DNA of 64,000 nucleotides from Catenibacterium mitsuokai. GTDB taxonomy: Bacteria; Bacillota_I; Bacilli_A; Erysipelotrichales; Coprobacillaceae. Positions within the stretch are counted from its first letter, which is position 1. The number at the start of each line of letters is the position of its first letter. A program made the translations under genes and the position numbers. Where the stretch lies: the NCBI RefSeq assembly GCF_025148785.1, contig NZ_CP102271.1, positions 963,569-1,027,568 of the forward strand, written 5' to 3'. Shown here in pieces: positions 34,206 to 42,814 of the stretch. Below the pieces are notes generated by a model, which was not told the DNA's origin, did not search any database, and was given only the letters and a program-made list of their open reading frames with translations.

Positions 34206-35564
34206 ATGGCAGAAAATAAAGACTTTCTTGCGACTGAACCAGTAGGTAAACTATTAAGGCAACTTGCTTTACCTACAGTCATAGCACAGTTAATCAACAT
34301 GCTTTACAATATTGTAGACCGTATGTTTATTGGCCATATTCCCCATACTGGTGCACTTGCTTTAACAGGAGTTGGTGTCTGTATGCCTCTTATTATGATT
34401 GTGACAGCCTTTGCCTCTCTAGTAGGCAATGGTGGGGCACCACGTGCTTCTATTTATATGGGACAGGGAAATCATGATCATGCAGAAAAGATTTTAGGAA
34501 ACTGTTTTATTACACAGATTATTGTCTCTATTGTATTAACACTTATTCTATTCTTTGGAAATCGTACCTTCCTACTTGCTTTTGGTGCAAGTGGTAATAC
34601 AATCTCTTATGCAGTAGATTATATGAATATATATGCGATAGGAACGCTTTTTGTCCAATTAACACTGGGGATGAATATGTTTATTACGGCCCAGGGGTTT
34701 GCGAAGAATGGGATGATTTCTGTTGTAATTGGGGCATTATGTAATGTCATCCTCGATCCTATTTTGATCTTTGGATTCAATCTAGGTGTCAAAGGTGCGG
34801 CTCTTGCGACAATCATCTCACAGGGATGTTCATGTCTTTATGTTCTTCGCTTCCTGTTTGGCAAAAAAACAAAACTTAAAATAAAAAAGAAAAACTTATC
34901 TTTAGATAACTCAGTCATCTTACCCTGCCTTGCTTTAGGTCTTTCTACCTTTGTGATGCAATCAAGTGAGAGTGTCATCCAGGTCTGTTTTAATTCTTCT
35001 TTATTAAAATATGGAGGAGATATAGCAGTAGGCGCAATGACTATATTGACTAGTGTTATGCAGTTTGCGATGCTTCCTTTACAGGGATTAGGACAGGGGG
35101 CACAGCCTATTATCAGTTACAACTATGGGGCTAAGAATAAAGAACGTGTTCAAAAGACATTTAAATTATTACTTAAGGTTTCCCTTATCTTTTCAATGGC
35201 AATCTGGATTTTGATTCAGATCTTCCCACAGATGTTTGTAGGACTCTTTACAAATGCACAAGAACTCTTACTCTTTACTACTAAAGCACTTAGAATCTAT
35301 ATGGCAGTTGTAGGATTATTTGGAATTCAGATTGCCTGTCAGATGACATTTGTGGCTTTAGGTAATGCGAAAGCTTCTGTAATAGTGGCAGTAACTAGAA
35401 AATTCATTCTCTTAATTCCATTTATTTATATTATGCCTGCATTACTTGTGGATAAGACAATGGCTGTCTACTTAGCTGAACCAGTGGCAGATCTTTTTGC
35501 GATTACATTTACAGTATTGTTGTTTAGAAAACAATTCAAGAAAGCACTTGAACATATGAACTGA
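34206..35564 (+). CDS. MATE family efflux transporter
   Basis: A 452-residue membrane protein with about twelve hydrophobic helices and the MATE pattern: LATEPVGKLLRQLALPTVIAQ at the N-terminus, LYNIVDRMFIGH, GNGGAPRASIYMGQGN and LQGLGQGAQPIISYNYG. MATE transporters expel drugs or metabolites using Na+ or H+ gradients; the substrate here is unknown. AATAGGAGG precedes ATG 34206, overlapping the end of thiN. It is probably read from the same transcript, which ends at the terminator just after. Confidence 0.93.
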   Translation: MAENKDFLATEPVGKLLRQLALPTVIAQLINMLYNIVDRMFIGHIPHTGALALTGVGVCMPLIMIVTAFASLVGNGGAPRASIYMGQGNHDHAEKILGNCFITQIIVSIVLTLILFFGNRTFLLAFGASGNTISYAVDYMNIYAIGTLFVQLTLGMNMFITAQGFAKNGMISVVIGALCNVILDPILIFGFNLGVKGAALATIISQGCSCLYVLRFLFGKKTKLKIKKKNLSLDNSVILPCLALGLSTFVMQSSESVIQVCFNSSLLKYGGDIAVGAMTILTSVMQFAMLPLQGLGQGAQPIISYNYGAKNKERVQKTFKLLLKVSLIFSMAIWILIQIFPQMFVGLFTNAQELLLFTTKALRIYMAVVGLFGIQIACQMTFVALGNAKASVIVAVTRKFILLIPFIYIMPALLVDKTMAVYLAEPVADLFAITFTVLLFRKQFKKALEHMN

Positions 35565-35584
35565 GGTTTCTCAGTTCTTTTTTT
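35559..35584 (+). terminator. Terminator after the MATE gene
   Basis: AACTGAG pairs with CTCAGTT around GTTT, then C and a seven-T run; it overlaps the MATE stop codon. Confidence 0.88.
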
Positions 35585-35630
35585 CATAGAAATAGATTAT
35601 AATGATAGAGATTGAAAGAAGGATGAATAT

Positions 35631-36359
35631 ATGAGAAATCTAGAAGATATAAAAAGAAGTGGATTTAAAATCATTGAACAAAAAAGAGAAGAATTCATGA
35701 GACAGAGTATTCTTTCTGATGAATTCTTAGATTTATTAGATAAGAATAAGAAACCATTTGATTTATTAATGTCTTATTATCGTTGTGCGGTAATGGAGAT
35801 AGAAACAAAATTCAGAGTATTAGATCAGGAATATTCTTTAGAATATGATGGTAATCCTATTGAAAGCATCAAGTCGCGTATTAAATCATATGATAGTATT
35901 GCGAGAAAAGTAAGACGCAAGAATATTCCGATGACTATGGAATCATTAGAAGAAAATATAAGAGATATTGCAGGAGTCAGAGTTGTTTGTTCATTTCCTG
36001 AAGATATTTATGAACTTGCAGATAGCTTCTTAAGACAGGATGATATTACTTTGATTGAGATGAAGGATTATATTAAAAATCCTAAACCTAGTGGTTATCG
36101 TAGTTTACACTTAATTGTACAGGTACCAATCTTCTTACAGAAGACAAAGAAGTATGTTTATGTAGAAGTACAGCTTCGTACTATTGCGATGGATTTCTGG
36201 GCAAGTTTGGAACATAAATTACGCTATAAGAAGAATATTCCTGAAGATGAAGCAAAACTTATTGCTCAGGAACTTTATGACTGTTCAGTAGAAAGTGCTA
36301 AATTAGATGAACGTATGCAGAAGATACGTTCAATGATGAATAAGGGAGAGTCTGAATAG
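35631..36359 (+). CDS. relQ: Small alarmone synthetase (RelQ/YjbM-type)
   Basis: The 242-residue protein is a RelA/SpoT synthetase domain without the HD hydrolase, i.e. a small alarmone synthetase making (p)ppGpp. Motifs include PIESIKSRIKSYDSIARKVRR, IRDIAGVRVVCSFPEDIYEL, KPSGYRSLHLIVQVP and VEVQLRTIAMDFWASLEHKLRYKK (split over residues ~175-205). A TATAAT at 35598-35603 without a good -35 is the probable promoter. It precedes an SNF2 helicase at the border of an accessory island. Confidence 0.92.
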   Translation: MRNLEDIKRSGFKIIEQKREEFMRQSILSDEFLDLLDKNKKPFDLLMSYYRCAVMEIETKFRVLDQEYSLEYDGNPIESIKSRIKSYDSIARKVRRKNIPMTMESLEENIRDIAGVRVVCSFPEDIYELADSFLRQDDITLIEMKDYIKNPKPSGYRSLHLIVQVPIFLQKTKKYVYVEVQLRTIAMDFWASLEHKLRYKKNIPEDEAKLIAQELYDCSVESAKLDERMQKIRSMMNKGESE

Positions 36360-36390
36360 ATTCTTTTTTGTTGGAGGAAAGGAAGTAAAT

Positions 36391-38541
36391 ATGAAGCTAG
36401 AAAGAAAGTTTTCTTTTGCGGATGCAAGAGATGTGTTATCTCGTTTTAATCAAATTGAGAAGAATAGAAATAAGTATGAAAAGAGAAGCAAGAAATACCA
36501 GAAAAATATTGTGCAAGCATCACAGGAATATTTAAAAAATGAATCAATAGAGGTGCTGGAAGGTATTCCTGTCGAAGAATTAAACCGTGGTAAGAAAGGG
36601 ATACGTGTTAAATTGTTAAGAACGCATGGTTATAATAGTTATGCGGATGTCTATTACGCTTCTGTCTATTCTCTTTCTAAAATTAAAGGGATTAGTGAAG
36701 AAAAAGCACATCTTGTTAAAAATATAGTATCAGGAACGTTAGAAGCGACTAAAGATGAAATTAAACTAAAGCTAAGTGTTGATCATAAAACATCTGAGAC
36801 AACAGAAATTATCTTAAATACTTTGAAACTAAAAAACAATAATAACCAATGTATAGAATTTGATAAAATATATGAAGAAAACATACAAAAAAGAGAAGAA
36901 GCATTAGATAACCTGAAAGCCGCGAAAGGATTCTTTAGATGGCTATTTACATCATCAGATGGAAAAAATGCAGCTATAGAAAGTTATGATTATTTACAAA
37001 ATGTATTATCAAATGGTTTTGAAGAGAACATTGATAAAATAGAAAATGATTATCAATATTTACATGATAGTATATCAGATACTTATGCCTGGAATGAGTT
37101 CACAAAGAATCCTATTAGTTTCAATACACTTCTAGAAGAGATTATTCCAGAACTTATAGGTGGGTCAAATGATGTATATGGTTTACCGGAAGATATTGTG
37201 GAAGAAATCCAGACTGAAGATTATTCTCTAGGTGGGCTTCATTGTAACTTGCGTCGTTATCAGAGGTTTGGTGTGAACTATATTCTTCATCAAAGAAAAG
37301 TACTTCTAGGTGATGAAATGGGTCTAGGTAAAACTATTCAGGCTATCGCGACAATGGTGGCTTTAAGAAATCAAGGAGAAACACATTTTATTGTAGTATG
37401 TCCTGCAAGTGTTCTAATCAACTGGTGTCGAGAAATTGAGAAATTCTGTGATATTCAAGCTATAAAGGTTCATGGAAGCACTAGAACTTCGGGAATGAAA
37501 GATTGGATTAATAGTGGTGGTATTGCAGTGACAACCTATGAAACGACATCAGTATTTGAATTACCTAAGTCATTAAAATGTGGACTAGTGGTTGTAGATG
37601 AAGCGCACTATATTAAAAATCCAGATGCAAAACGCACAATTAATACAAAGCGTTTATGTGAACATGCAGATAGACTTCTATTTATGACAGGGACAGCTTT
37701 AGAAAATAATATTGATGAAATGATTCGTTTAATTACTATTCTTCAACCTGATATCGCAAAGAAAATCAATAATATGAAGATGATGCCATTTGCACCACTA
37801 TTTAGAGAAACAATCGCACCTGTTTATTATCGTAGAAAGCGTGAAGATGTACTTTCTGAATTACCAGAACTACTAGAAAATGAAGAATGGTGTGAAATGG
37901 GATATGAAGAACAGTGTAAATATTATGATTCTTTAAGTAAAGGAGGTCATAATCATCATGAGATACGTCAGGTATCTTGGAGAGTAGATGATCTTCACGA
38001 CTCAAGTAAAGCATGTAGAATGTTGGAAATTATTCAAGAAGCGAAAGAAGAAGGAAGAAAAGTCATTGTATTCTCATTCTATCTAGATACGATAAGAAAG
38101 ATTTCAAAACTATTAGGCAATCAATGTACAGAAATTATTAATGGTTCTGTTTCTCCTAAACATCGTCAGGAAATCATTGATGAGTTTGAATCGGCTCCTG
38201 CAGGTAGTGTACTACTGTCACAAATTATGGCAGGTGGCACAGGGCTAAATATTCAGTCTGCCAGTGTAGTCATCATCTGTGAACCTCAAATTAAGCCTTC
38301 TATTGAAAGTCAGGCTATTTCAAGAGCTTATCGTATGGGACAATCAAGAAATGTATTGGTTTATCGCTTGTTATGTAATGATACGATTGATGAAAGAATT
38401 ACCGATATACTTACACGAAAGACAAATGTCTTTAATGCGTTTGCTGATCAATCAGCTGCTGTCAATAATATTGAAATAGATTCAACTTCTTTAACAAATA
38501 TGATTGATGAAGAAAGAAAACGTATAATGAACTTATCCTAA
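36391..38541 (+). CDS. SNF2-family DEAD/DEAH-box helicase
   Basis: The 716-residue protein has an SNF2 ATPase core: Walker A LLGDEMGLGKTIQAIATM (K314), DEAH box VVVDEAHYIKN (403-406), motif III MTGTALENN, and a C-terminal lobe with GGTGLNIQSASVVIICEP and ISRAYRMGQSRNV. The first ~290 residues are specific to this protein; they include a possible helix-hairpin-helix (SLSKIKGISEEKAHLV) and a Lys/Glu-rich segment. No methylase, nuclease or zinc-finger gene lies beside it, so a restriction or DISARM-type role is not supported. GGAGGAAAGG precedes ATG 36391. Function: ATP-dependent DNA translocation or remodelling, target unknown. Confidence 0.85.
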   Translation: MKLERKFSFADARDVLSRFNQIEKNRNKYEKRSKKYQKNIVQASQEYLKNESIEVLEGIPVEELNRGKKGIRVKLLRTHGYNSYADVYYASVYSLSKIKGISEEKAHLVKNIVSGTLEATKDEIKLKLSVDHKTSETTEIILNTLKLKNNNNQCIEFDKIYEENIQKREEALDNLKAAKGFFRWLFTSSDGKNAAIESYDYLQNVLSNGFEENIDKIENDYQYLHDSISDTYAWNEFTKNPISFNTLLEEIIPELIGGSNDVYGLPEDIVEEIQTEDYSLGGLHCNLRRYQRFGVNYILHQRKVLLGDEMGLGKTIQAIATMVALRNQGETHFIVVCPASVLINWCREIEKFCDIQAIKVHGSTRTSGMKDWINSGGIAVTTYETTSVFELPKSLKCGLVVVDEAHYIKNPDAKRTINTKRLCEHADRLLFMTGTALENNIDEMIRLITILQPDIAKKINNMKMMPFAPLFRETIAPVYYRRKREDVLSELPELLENEEWCEMGYEEQCKYYDSLSKGGHNHHEIRQVSWRVDDLHDSSKACRMLEIIQEAKEEGRKVIVFSFYLDTIRKISKLLGNQCTEIINGSVSPKHRQEIIDEFESAPAGSVLLSQIMAGGTGLNIQSASVVIICEPQIKPSIESQAISRAYRMGQSRNVLVYRLLCNDTIDERITDILTRKTNVFNAFADQSAAVNNIEIDSTSLTNMIDEERKRIMNLS

Positions 38542-38606
38542 AATAGAAATGTATGTTATTTTCTTTACAATATGTTAACTAGTAATAACTTTTAAACAAG
38601 AGTATA

Positions 38607-38957
38607 CTTTTTGTTAGATAGAAATATTAAGACGTTTGAACGTATTACGTATAAGATGAATCCACATGGAAAGAACATCGTAATCCTTATTATTTATTCT
38701 ATGAAGAAGAAAGGATCTATAATATGATTTTTCATGATTTTGGACTTTACTCAGAACGTCTCATATTATTAATGGACATATACCTGTTCTTACATCTAAA
38801 GGAGAACATCCAGTACATGCAAGTGGTAAAATGTTAGTTAGACATTAAATCCCATCAACCATTCCAGAGTAGTTCACGCAGTACTCATAGAAAACAAAGA
38901 CATAGAGTCAGAACTTGTAGAAACATCATCAAAAAGAGTAATGGTTATAGAGATTAA
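38607..38957 (+). pseudogene. fbp: 3' remnant of class III fructose-1,6-bisphosphatase
   Basis: Reading across frames recovers pieces of the C-terminal part of the Firmicutes-type FBPase in correct order. They are KTFERI (38628-38645), KEHRNPYYLFYEEERIYNMI (about 38669-38730), HIINGHIPVLTSKGEHPVHA then SGKMLVRH* (38763-38847), SHQPF (about 38850-38866) and ENKDIESELVETSSKRVMV (38890-38946). These parallel the family blocks TTFERYF, KEPKNPYYxLR, SHIINGHTPVK...GGKLLV, LVSHQPF and the C-terminal NKDI...R. The segment after GKLLV is deleted and at least two frameshifts are present. No promoter or 5' part is visible. It marks the left edge of the decaying island. Confidence 0.75.
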
Positions 38958-39023
38958 ATAAGATTCTTGACTATTCTTGTGGAAACGAAGAGTTCTAACT
39001 ATAAGGTATAAACAATTTGTTAC

Positions 39024-39065
39024 AAGTGCATGGCTATATTACTGATAGTGGGTCATGCACTTTTT
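39024..39065 (+). other. Long hairpin with T-run (terminator or IS end)
   Basis: AAGTGCATG pairs with CATGCACTT, with an inner CTAT/ATAG stem, followed by five T. It lies ~60 bases before a scrap of IS200-type transposase, so it could be an intrinsic terminator or a transposon-end hairpin. Confidence 0.5.
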
Positions 39066-39112
39066 GCCTTTATTGTCAAATAGTATTATATATAATCAAA
39101 AAAAAGGTAATA

Positions 39113-39230
39113 GATATTACACAATTGAATGATAACAACCATTCAGTGGTCTTGTTGAATTATCAGCCTATCATGTGCACTAAACATCGTAACAAGGCAA
39201 TAGGTCCTGTTTTTACAGGATATCATTAGA
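39113..39230 (+). pseudogene. N-terminal scrap of an IS200/IS605 TnpA transposase
   Basis: The stretch encodes DNNHSVVLLNYQPIMCTKHR, which resembles the start of Y1 transposases of the IS200 type (NNHSVYLLxYHLIxVVKYRRK). The frame stops soon after at 39227, before the catalytic HUH and Tyr regions. It is a dead remnant. Confidence 0.5.
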
Positions 39231-39313
39231 GAACGAGAAAATGTATTATAAAATACAGCAAGTTATTTGCATACATGCTATAATTTTTACTATATTTTGA
39301 AAAAAGATTGCAG

Positions 39314-39417
39314 ATGAGTTTTTTGAAATATATAAAAGAAGTTCGAAAACAAAGCTTATAAGTCAGACGGAATTTGCGAAAGCATTATGTGTATCATACT
39401 CAATTGTCAGTAGATGA
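39314..39417 (+). pseudogene. Remnant of an XRE-type helix-turn-helix regulator
   Basis: ATG 39314 opens FLKYIKEVRKQSL then hits a stop. A shifted frame continues SQTEFAKALCVSYSIVSR before another stop. Together they are the first helix-turn-helix of an XRE repressor (compare LSQxEFAkaLGVSxsTVSRWE) broken by one frameshift and one stop. Confidence 0.6.
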
Positions 39418-39656
39418 GGAATAGGATTATTCTGCTTTGTGCATGATATTGATTTTAGTGACTTCAGGAATAAATTATGGATTGAGAGTGATCTGGGGAT
39501 TACTTAGCAGCCATCCTTACTGCAGCAGCAAATAACATCACTTGTGCAAATATGGAGGCAGTCTTTAAATTAACAGATATGCTATTCAAGTCAGCGTAGT
39601 TCATAGGTTTTGAAAACGAACAGTAATATAAATTAGTATGCGAGGAGGTATAACTC
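39418..39656 (+). other. Non-coding decayed stretch before the transglutaminase gene
   Basis: No intact gene. A short open stretch (about 39504-39600) encodes AAILTAAANNITCANMEAVF and ends in TAG; it may be another gene scrap but I cannot identify it. The last bases hold the GAGGAGG RBS of the next gene. Confidence 0.4.
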
Positions 39657-41039
39657 ATGTATCAGGATTTATCTTTTATGAATGTTCCGCTTCCAGAGGA
39701 CATTCTGAAATTAAAAATTTATGGTGATTATGCTGGAGCCCAGAAAATGATTCATTATTTTCTAGAAGAAAAGGATATTCCACAGGCACTTAGAAAACGT
39801 CTGGAAATCGAACAGGAAGTCATTGGTGTTATGGGTGGAAATGAATATCCATTTACTTATGATGAAGCATTGGAAATCATGAAGAGCCATTTGCGTGATT
39901 TCAAAAAAGAAGAGTTAGATCATTTAAAAGAAATCGGTGCAGCCGATTGGATTTATGTGGACGGCGAGGTACATTTTCAGCGTCGATTCTATGAAAATCT
40001 AATTAAGACACGTCCAGACTTTGCCAAGCGTGTTATTGTAGAAAATCCAGAGAATAACAAAGAAAACAACCTGAATCAGAAGCTACTGAACGAAAATATA
40101 CATTACATGAAGGAACATGGTGGAAGAACTGTACATACTCGTATACGTTCAACAATAAAAGTTAAGAAAGAATTCGAAGAGGTAGGACGAAAGGTTCGTG
40201 TACATCTTCCAATTCCAAAGGTATATGAGCAGGTTTCTCATGTAGAGATTCATGCATCTAATCCAGAGATTACATATATAGCACCTTTTGATGCACCACA
40301 GAGAACAGTGTATTTTGAGACTGAACTGAAAGAGAATCAGGAGTTTATGGTTGATTATTCATTTGACTACCATGTCAATTATGTCGAGTTAGATCCTGAC
40401 AAGGTGTCTAAAGAGCAGCCAGATTTCTGTTTGGAAGAGCAGGCACCACATATCGTATTCACTCCTTACTTAAGAGAACTAAGAGATGAGCTTGCAGGAG
40501 ATGAGACGAATCCAATTATTTTGGCACGTCGATTCTATGATTTTGTGACAACAAAAGTTATGTATTCTTTTATGAGAGAGTATTTTACAATTGAGTGTAT
40601 TCCAGAATACTGTGCAATCAACCTAAAAGGTGACTGTGGTGTACAGACGCTGTTATTCATCACACTTTGCCGCATGTCTGGAATTCCAGCACGTTGGCAG
40701 TCAGGTCTATATGCAACGAAGTATTATACAGGATGCCATGATTGGGCACAATTCTATGTAGCACCTTATGGATGGGTATTTGCAGACCCTTCCTTTGGTG
40801 GAAGTGCATGGCGTGAAGGAGACAAAGAGCGTTGGAACTATTACTTTGGTAATCTGGACATTTTCCGTATGCCAGCCAACTCTGAAATCCAAAAAGAATT
40901 CATGCCAGAGAAAAAATGGCTCCGCATCGATCCGATTGATAATCAGAGAGGAGAATTTGAGTACGAGGATCATGATCTTCGCTTCTCTCAGGTGGATGTA
41001 TCACAGGAACTGATTTCTATGGAAGATATTGAAAAATAA
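39657..41039 (+). CDS. Transglutaminase-like domain protein, cytoplasmic
   Basis: The 460-residue protein has no signal peptide or membrane helix. Residues ~270-390 form a transglutaminase-like (papain-fold) domain with a full triad: C327 in GDCGVQTLLFITLCRMSGIP, H361 in CHDWAQFYV and D377 in FADPSFGG. The N-terminal ~130 residues are helical and the middle (~145-250) is beta-rich (VRVHLPIPKVYEQVSHVEI). Such proteins are usually thiol peptidases or amidases; the substrate is unknown. GAGGAGG precedes ATG 39657. Codon choice (more GAG, CTG, GGA) differs from the neighbouring core genes, and it sits among broken mobile-element genes, so transfer is likely. Confidence 0.82.
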   Translation: MYQDLSFMNVPLPEDILKLKIYGDYAGAQKMIHYFLEEKDIPQALRKRLEIEQEVIGVMGGNEYPFTYDEALEIMKSHLRDFKKEELDHLKEIGAADWIYVDGEVHFQRRFYENLIKTRPDFAKRVIVENPENNKENNLNQKLLNENIHYMKEHGGRTVHTRIRSTIKVKKEFEEVGRKVRVHLPIPKVYEQVSHVEIHASNPEITYIAPFDAPQRTVYFETELKENQEFMVDYSFDYHVNYVELDPDKVSKEQPDFCLEEQAPHIVFTPYLRELRDELAGDETNPIILARRFYDFVTTKVMYSFMREYFTIECIPEYCAINLKGDCGVQTLLFITLCRMSGIPARWQSGLYATKYYTGCHDWAQFYVAPYGWVFADPSFGGSAWREGDKERWNYYFGNLDIFRMPANSEIQKEFMPEKKWLRIDPIDNQRGEFEYEDHDLRFSQVDVSQELISMEDIEK

Positions 41040-41128
41040 ATTATCGTAAGTCTCGCTGTTAGGGACAGAAATGTTTGAAGAGTGGTTTTGGATGTTTCCT
41101 TCCCTTTTCTTTTTTACACACAAAACAT

Positions 41129-41185
41129 AAAAAAGGCATTACAAATAATGTGAATAGAAAGAGTTCATATCTGTAATGCCTTTTT
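41129..41185 (+). terminator. Terminator with long loop after the transglutaminase gene
   Basis: AAAAAGGCATTAC pairs with GTAATGCCTTTTT (13-bp perfect stem) around a 30-base loop, ending in T-run. It could act in both directions. Confidence 0.7.
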
Positions 41186-41238
41186 CATTTAATTTGAATA
41201 ATTATGTGTCTTTTAGCAGTAAATAAAGTGATGCTCAA

Positions 41239-41343
41239 CACTATGATACGATTATAAAGGCATATGAGGGAGACTCCATAGCAATACAGGCTGTCCTTGA
41301 CCGCTATGCCGGATATATTGTCTATATGGAGACGAATAATATT
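41239..41343 (+). pseudogene. Fragment of a conjugative-element helix-turn-helix protein
   Basis: The frame reads HYDTIIKAYEGDSIAIQAVL then DRYAGYIVYMETNNI, very like the N-terminus of the small HTH_16-type sigma-like regulators encoded on Tn916-like and other conjugative transposons (YETILKAxxGDxEAIxxVLxHYxxYI). A stop precedes it in frame and similarity is lost after about 35 residues; no start or RBS is visible. Confidence 0.6.
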
Positions 41344-41430
41344 GATTCACACAGAAACAGCTATCAAGTCAACTTTTGTTCCCAAAAAGATATGAAAATC
41401 AATAGTTTTTGGAATGTAATCCTAAAACTA

Positions 41431-41460
41431 TTGAATATTTTGTTGTTTTTGGAATATAAT
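41431..41460 (+). promoter_or_regulatory. Promoter of the DUF4143 ATPase gene
   Basis: TTGAAT (41431-41436), 18-bp spacer, TATAAT (41455-41460). The -10 lies in the second of two near-identical 15-base repeats (TTTTTGGAAT-RTAAT, 41406-41420 and 41446-41460), 40 bp apart. Confidence 0.6.
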
Positions 41461-41485
41461 TAGTAAAAACGAAGGGAGCATTATT

Positions 41486-42691
41486 ATGATTATAGAAAGA
41501 AAAGAATATTTAGAAAAACTGATTGCATGGAAAGATAAGCAGTTGATTAAAATTGTTACAGGTGTACGACGTTGTGGAAAATCTATGCTTCTGGAAATTT
41601 ATCGCAATTATTTAAAAGAACATGGGGTTGAGGAAGAACAGATTATTTCTATTAATTTTGAAGATCTTGATTATGAAGAACTGACAGATTACAGAAAATT
41701 ATATAAATATTTAAAGGAACGTTTGCTTAATGGGAAAATGACATATATTTTTCTTGATGAAATTCAGAATGTAAAAGATTTTCCGAAAGTGCTGGACAGT
41801 CTTTATATTAAAAAAAACATAGATATTTATGTGACTGGTTCTAATGCATATATGTTGTCTAGTGAGATTGCGACTATGATTTCAGGAAGATATATTCAGA
41901 TTGAAATGTTGCCGTTGTCTTTTAAGGAATATATGGAAAGTACTGGTAGCATGAATGACAGAGGAATTAAATATGCTGAGTATTTGCAGAATAGTTCATT
42001 TCCGTTTACATTGGAATTAAAAAATCAGCCAGATGAGATTAGAGATTATCTGGAAGGAATCTATAATACGATTGTTGTGAAGGATATTATAAACAGGAAA
42101 AAAATCACAGATCCTATGATGCTTAAGAGTGTCTTAAGATTTGTGTTTGATAATATAGGAAATCCATTGTCCTCAAAAAAAATTGCAGATACGATGACCT
42201 CAGAGGGGCGAAAAATTGATACCAAAACGGTGGAAAAATATCTGGAGGCTTTTAGCGAGAGCTATATTATATATCAGGCAAAACGTTATAATATAAAGGG
42301 AAAACAATATTTAAAGACTCTTGAAAAATATTATATAGTTGATATTGGAATGAGGTATATGCTTTTAGGTTCAAGGCAGGCAGATGCAGGACATGTTCTG
42401 GAAAATATAGTCTATTTGGAATTGTTGCGTCGAGGATATGATGTGTATGTTGGAAAAATCGATTCATATGAAGTCGATTTTGTAGCACAGAATAAAAAGG
42501 GAACAGTATATTTCCAGGTAGCACTGACTGTACGAGATGAAAATACACTTTTGAGAGAATTAAGACCATTACAAGCAATACGAGATCATTATCCGAAGAT
42601 TATCTTAACAATGGATGAAGAACCAGAAGAACAATATGAAGGAATTCGACGTATAAATGCAAGAGACTGGTTATTGGGGATTGTAGACTGA
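41486..42691 (+). CDS. AAA_14/DUF4143 family ATPase
   Basis: A 401-residue orphan ATPase of a family common in gut Firmicutes. The N-terminal AAA domain has Walker A GVRRCGKSMLLE (K32), Walker B FLDEIQNVKDF and the arginine-finger region VTGSNAYMLSSEIAT. A winged-helix-like middle (NPLSSKKIADTM) leads to the DUF4143 C-terminal domain, which has a PD-(D/E)xK nuclease-like pattern (SYEVDFVAQNKKGTVYFQV). Function is unknown; copies are often found in variable regions. GAAGGGAG precedes ATG 41486. Its own promoter and lack of partners suggest a solo gene acquired with the island. Confidence 0.88.
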   Translation: MIIERKEYLEKLIAWKDKQLIKIVTGVRRCGKSMLLEIYRNYLKEHGVEEEQIISINFEDLDYEELTDYRKLYKYLKERLLNGKMTYIFLDEIQNVKDFPKVLDSLYIKKNIDIYVTGSNAYMLSSEIATMISGRYIQIEMLPLSFKEYMESTGSMNDRGIKYAEYLQNSSFPFTLELKNQPDEIRDYLEGIYNTIVVKDIINRKKITDPMMLKSVLRFVFDNIGNPLSSKKIADTMTSEGRKIDTKTVEKYLEAFSESYIIYQAKRYNIKGKQYLKTLEKYYIVDIGMRYMLLGSRQADAGHVLENIVYLELLRRGYDVYVGKIDSYEVDFVAQNKKGTVYFQVALTVRDENTLLRELRPLQAIRDHYPKIILTMDEEPEEQYEGIRRINARDWLLGIVD

Positions 42692-42768
42692 GCAAAGCAA
42701 AATGCTTTAAGACTGTAATTACTTTTTTCAATTAGTAGTCACAACAAGTCACAAAATCTTTATAGAAA

Positions 42769-42795
42769 TTAGCACACGCTACTTGACAGTGCTAA
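42769..42795 (+). promoter_or_regulatory. CIRCE element 1 (HrcA operator) of clpB
   Basis: TTAGCACAC-N9-CAGTGCTAA, the CIRCE inverted repeat with changes at the inner positions of each arm. It contains the -35 box of the clpB promoter, so HrcA binding would block polymerase. Confidence 0.88.
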
Positions 42796-42810
42796 TAAAA
42801 GTGATATACT
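42783..42810 (+). promoter_or_regulatory. clpB promoter
   Basis: TTGACA (42783-42788), 16-bp spacer, TATACT (42805-42810). It is embedded between two CIRCE elements. Confidence 0.85.
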
Positions 42811-42814
42811 AGCA

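Noticed and set aside
39017-39229. A 70-residue plus-strand protein
   Set aside because: It merely joins a hairpin region and the IS200 scrap in one chance frame; no RBS and no full-length match.
36391-42691. A multi-gene defence system (SNF2, transglutaminase, ATPase)
   Set aside because: The three genes have separate signals, lie kilobases apart across decayed DNA, and do not match the gene set of any system I know.
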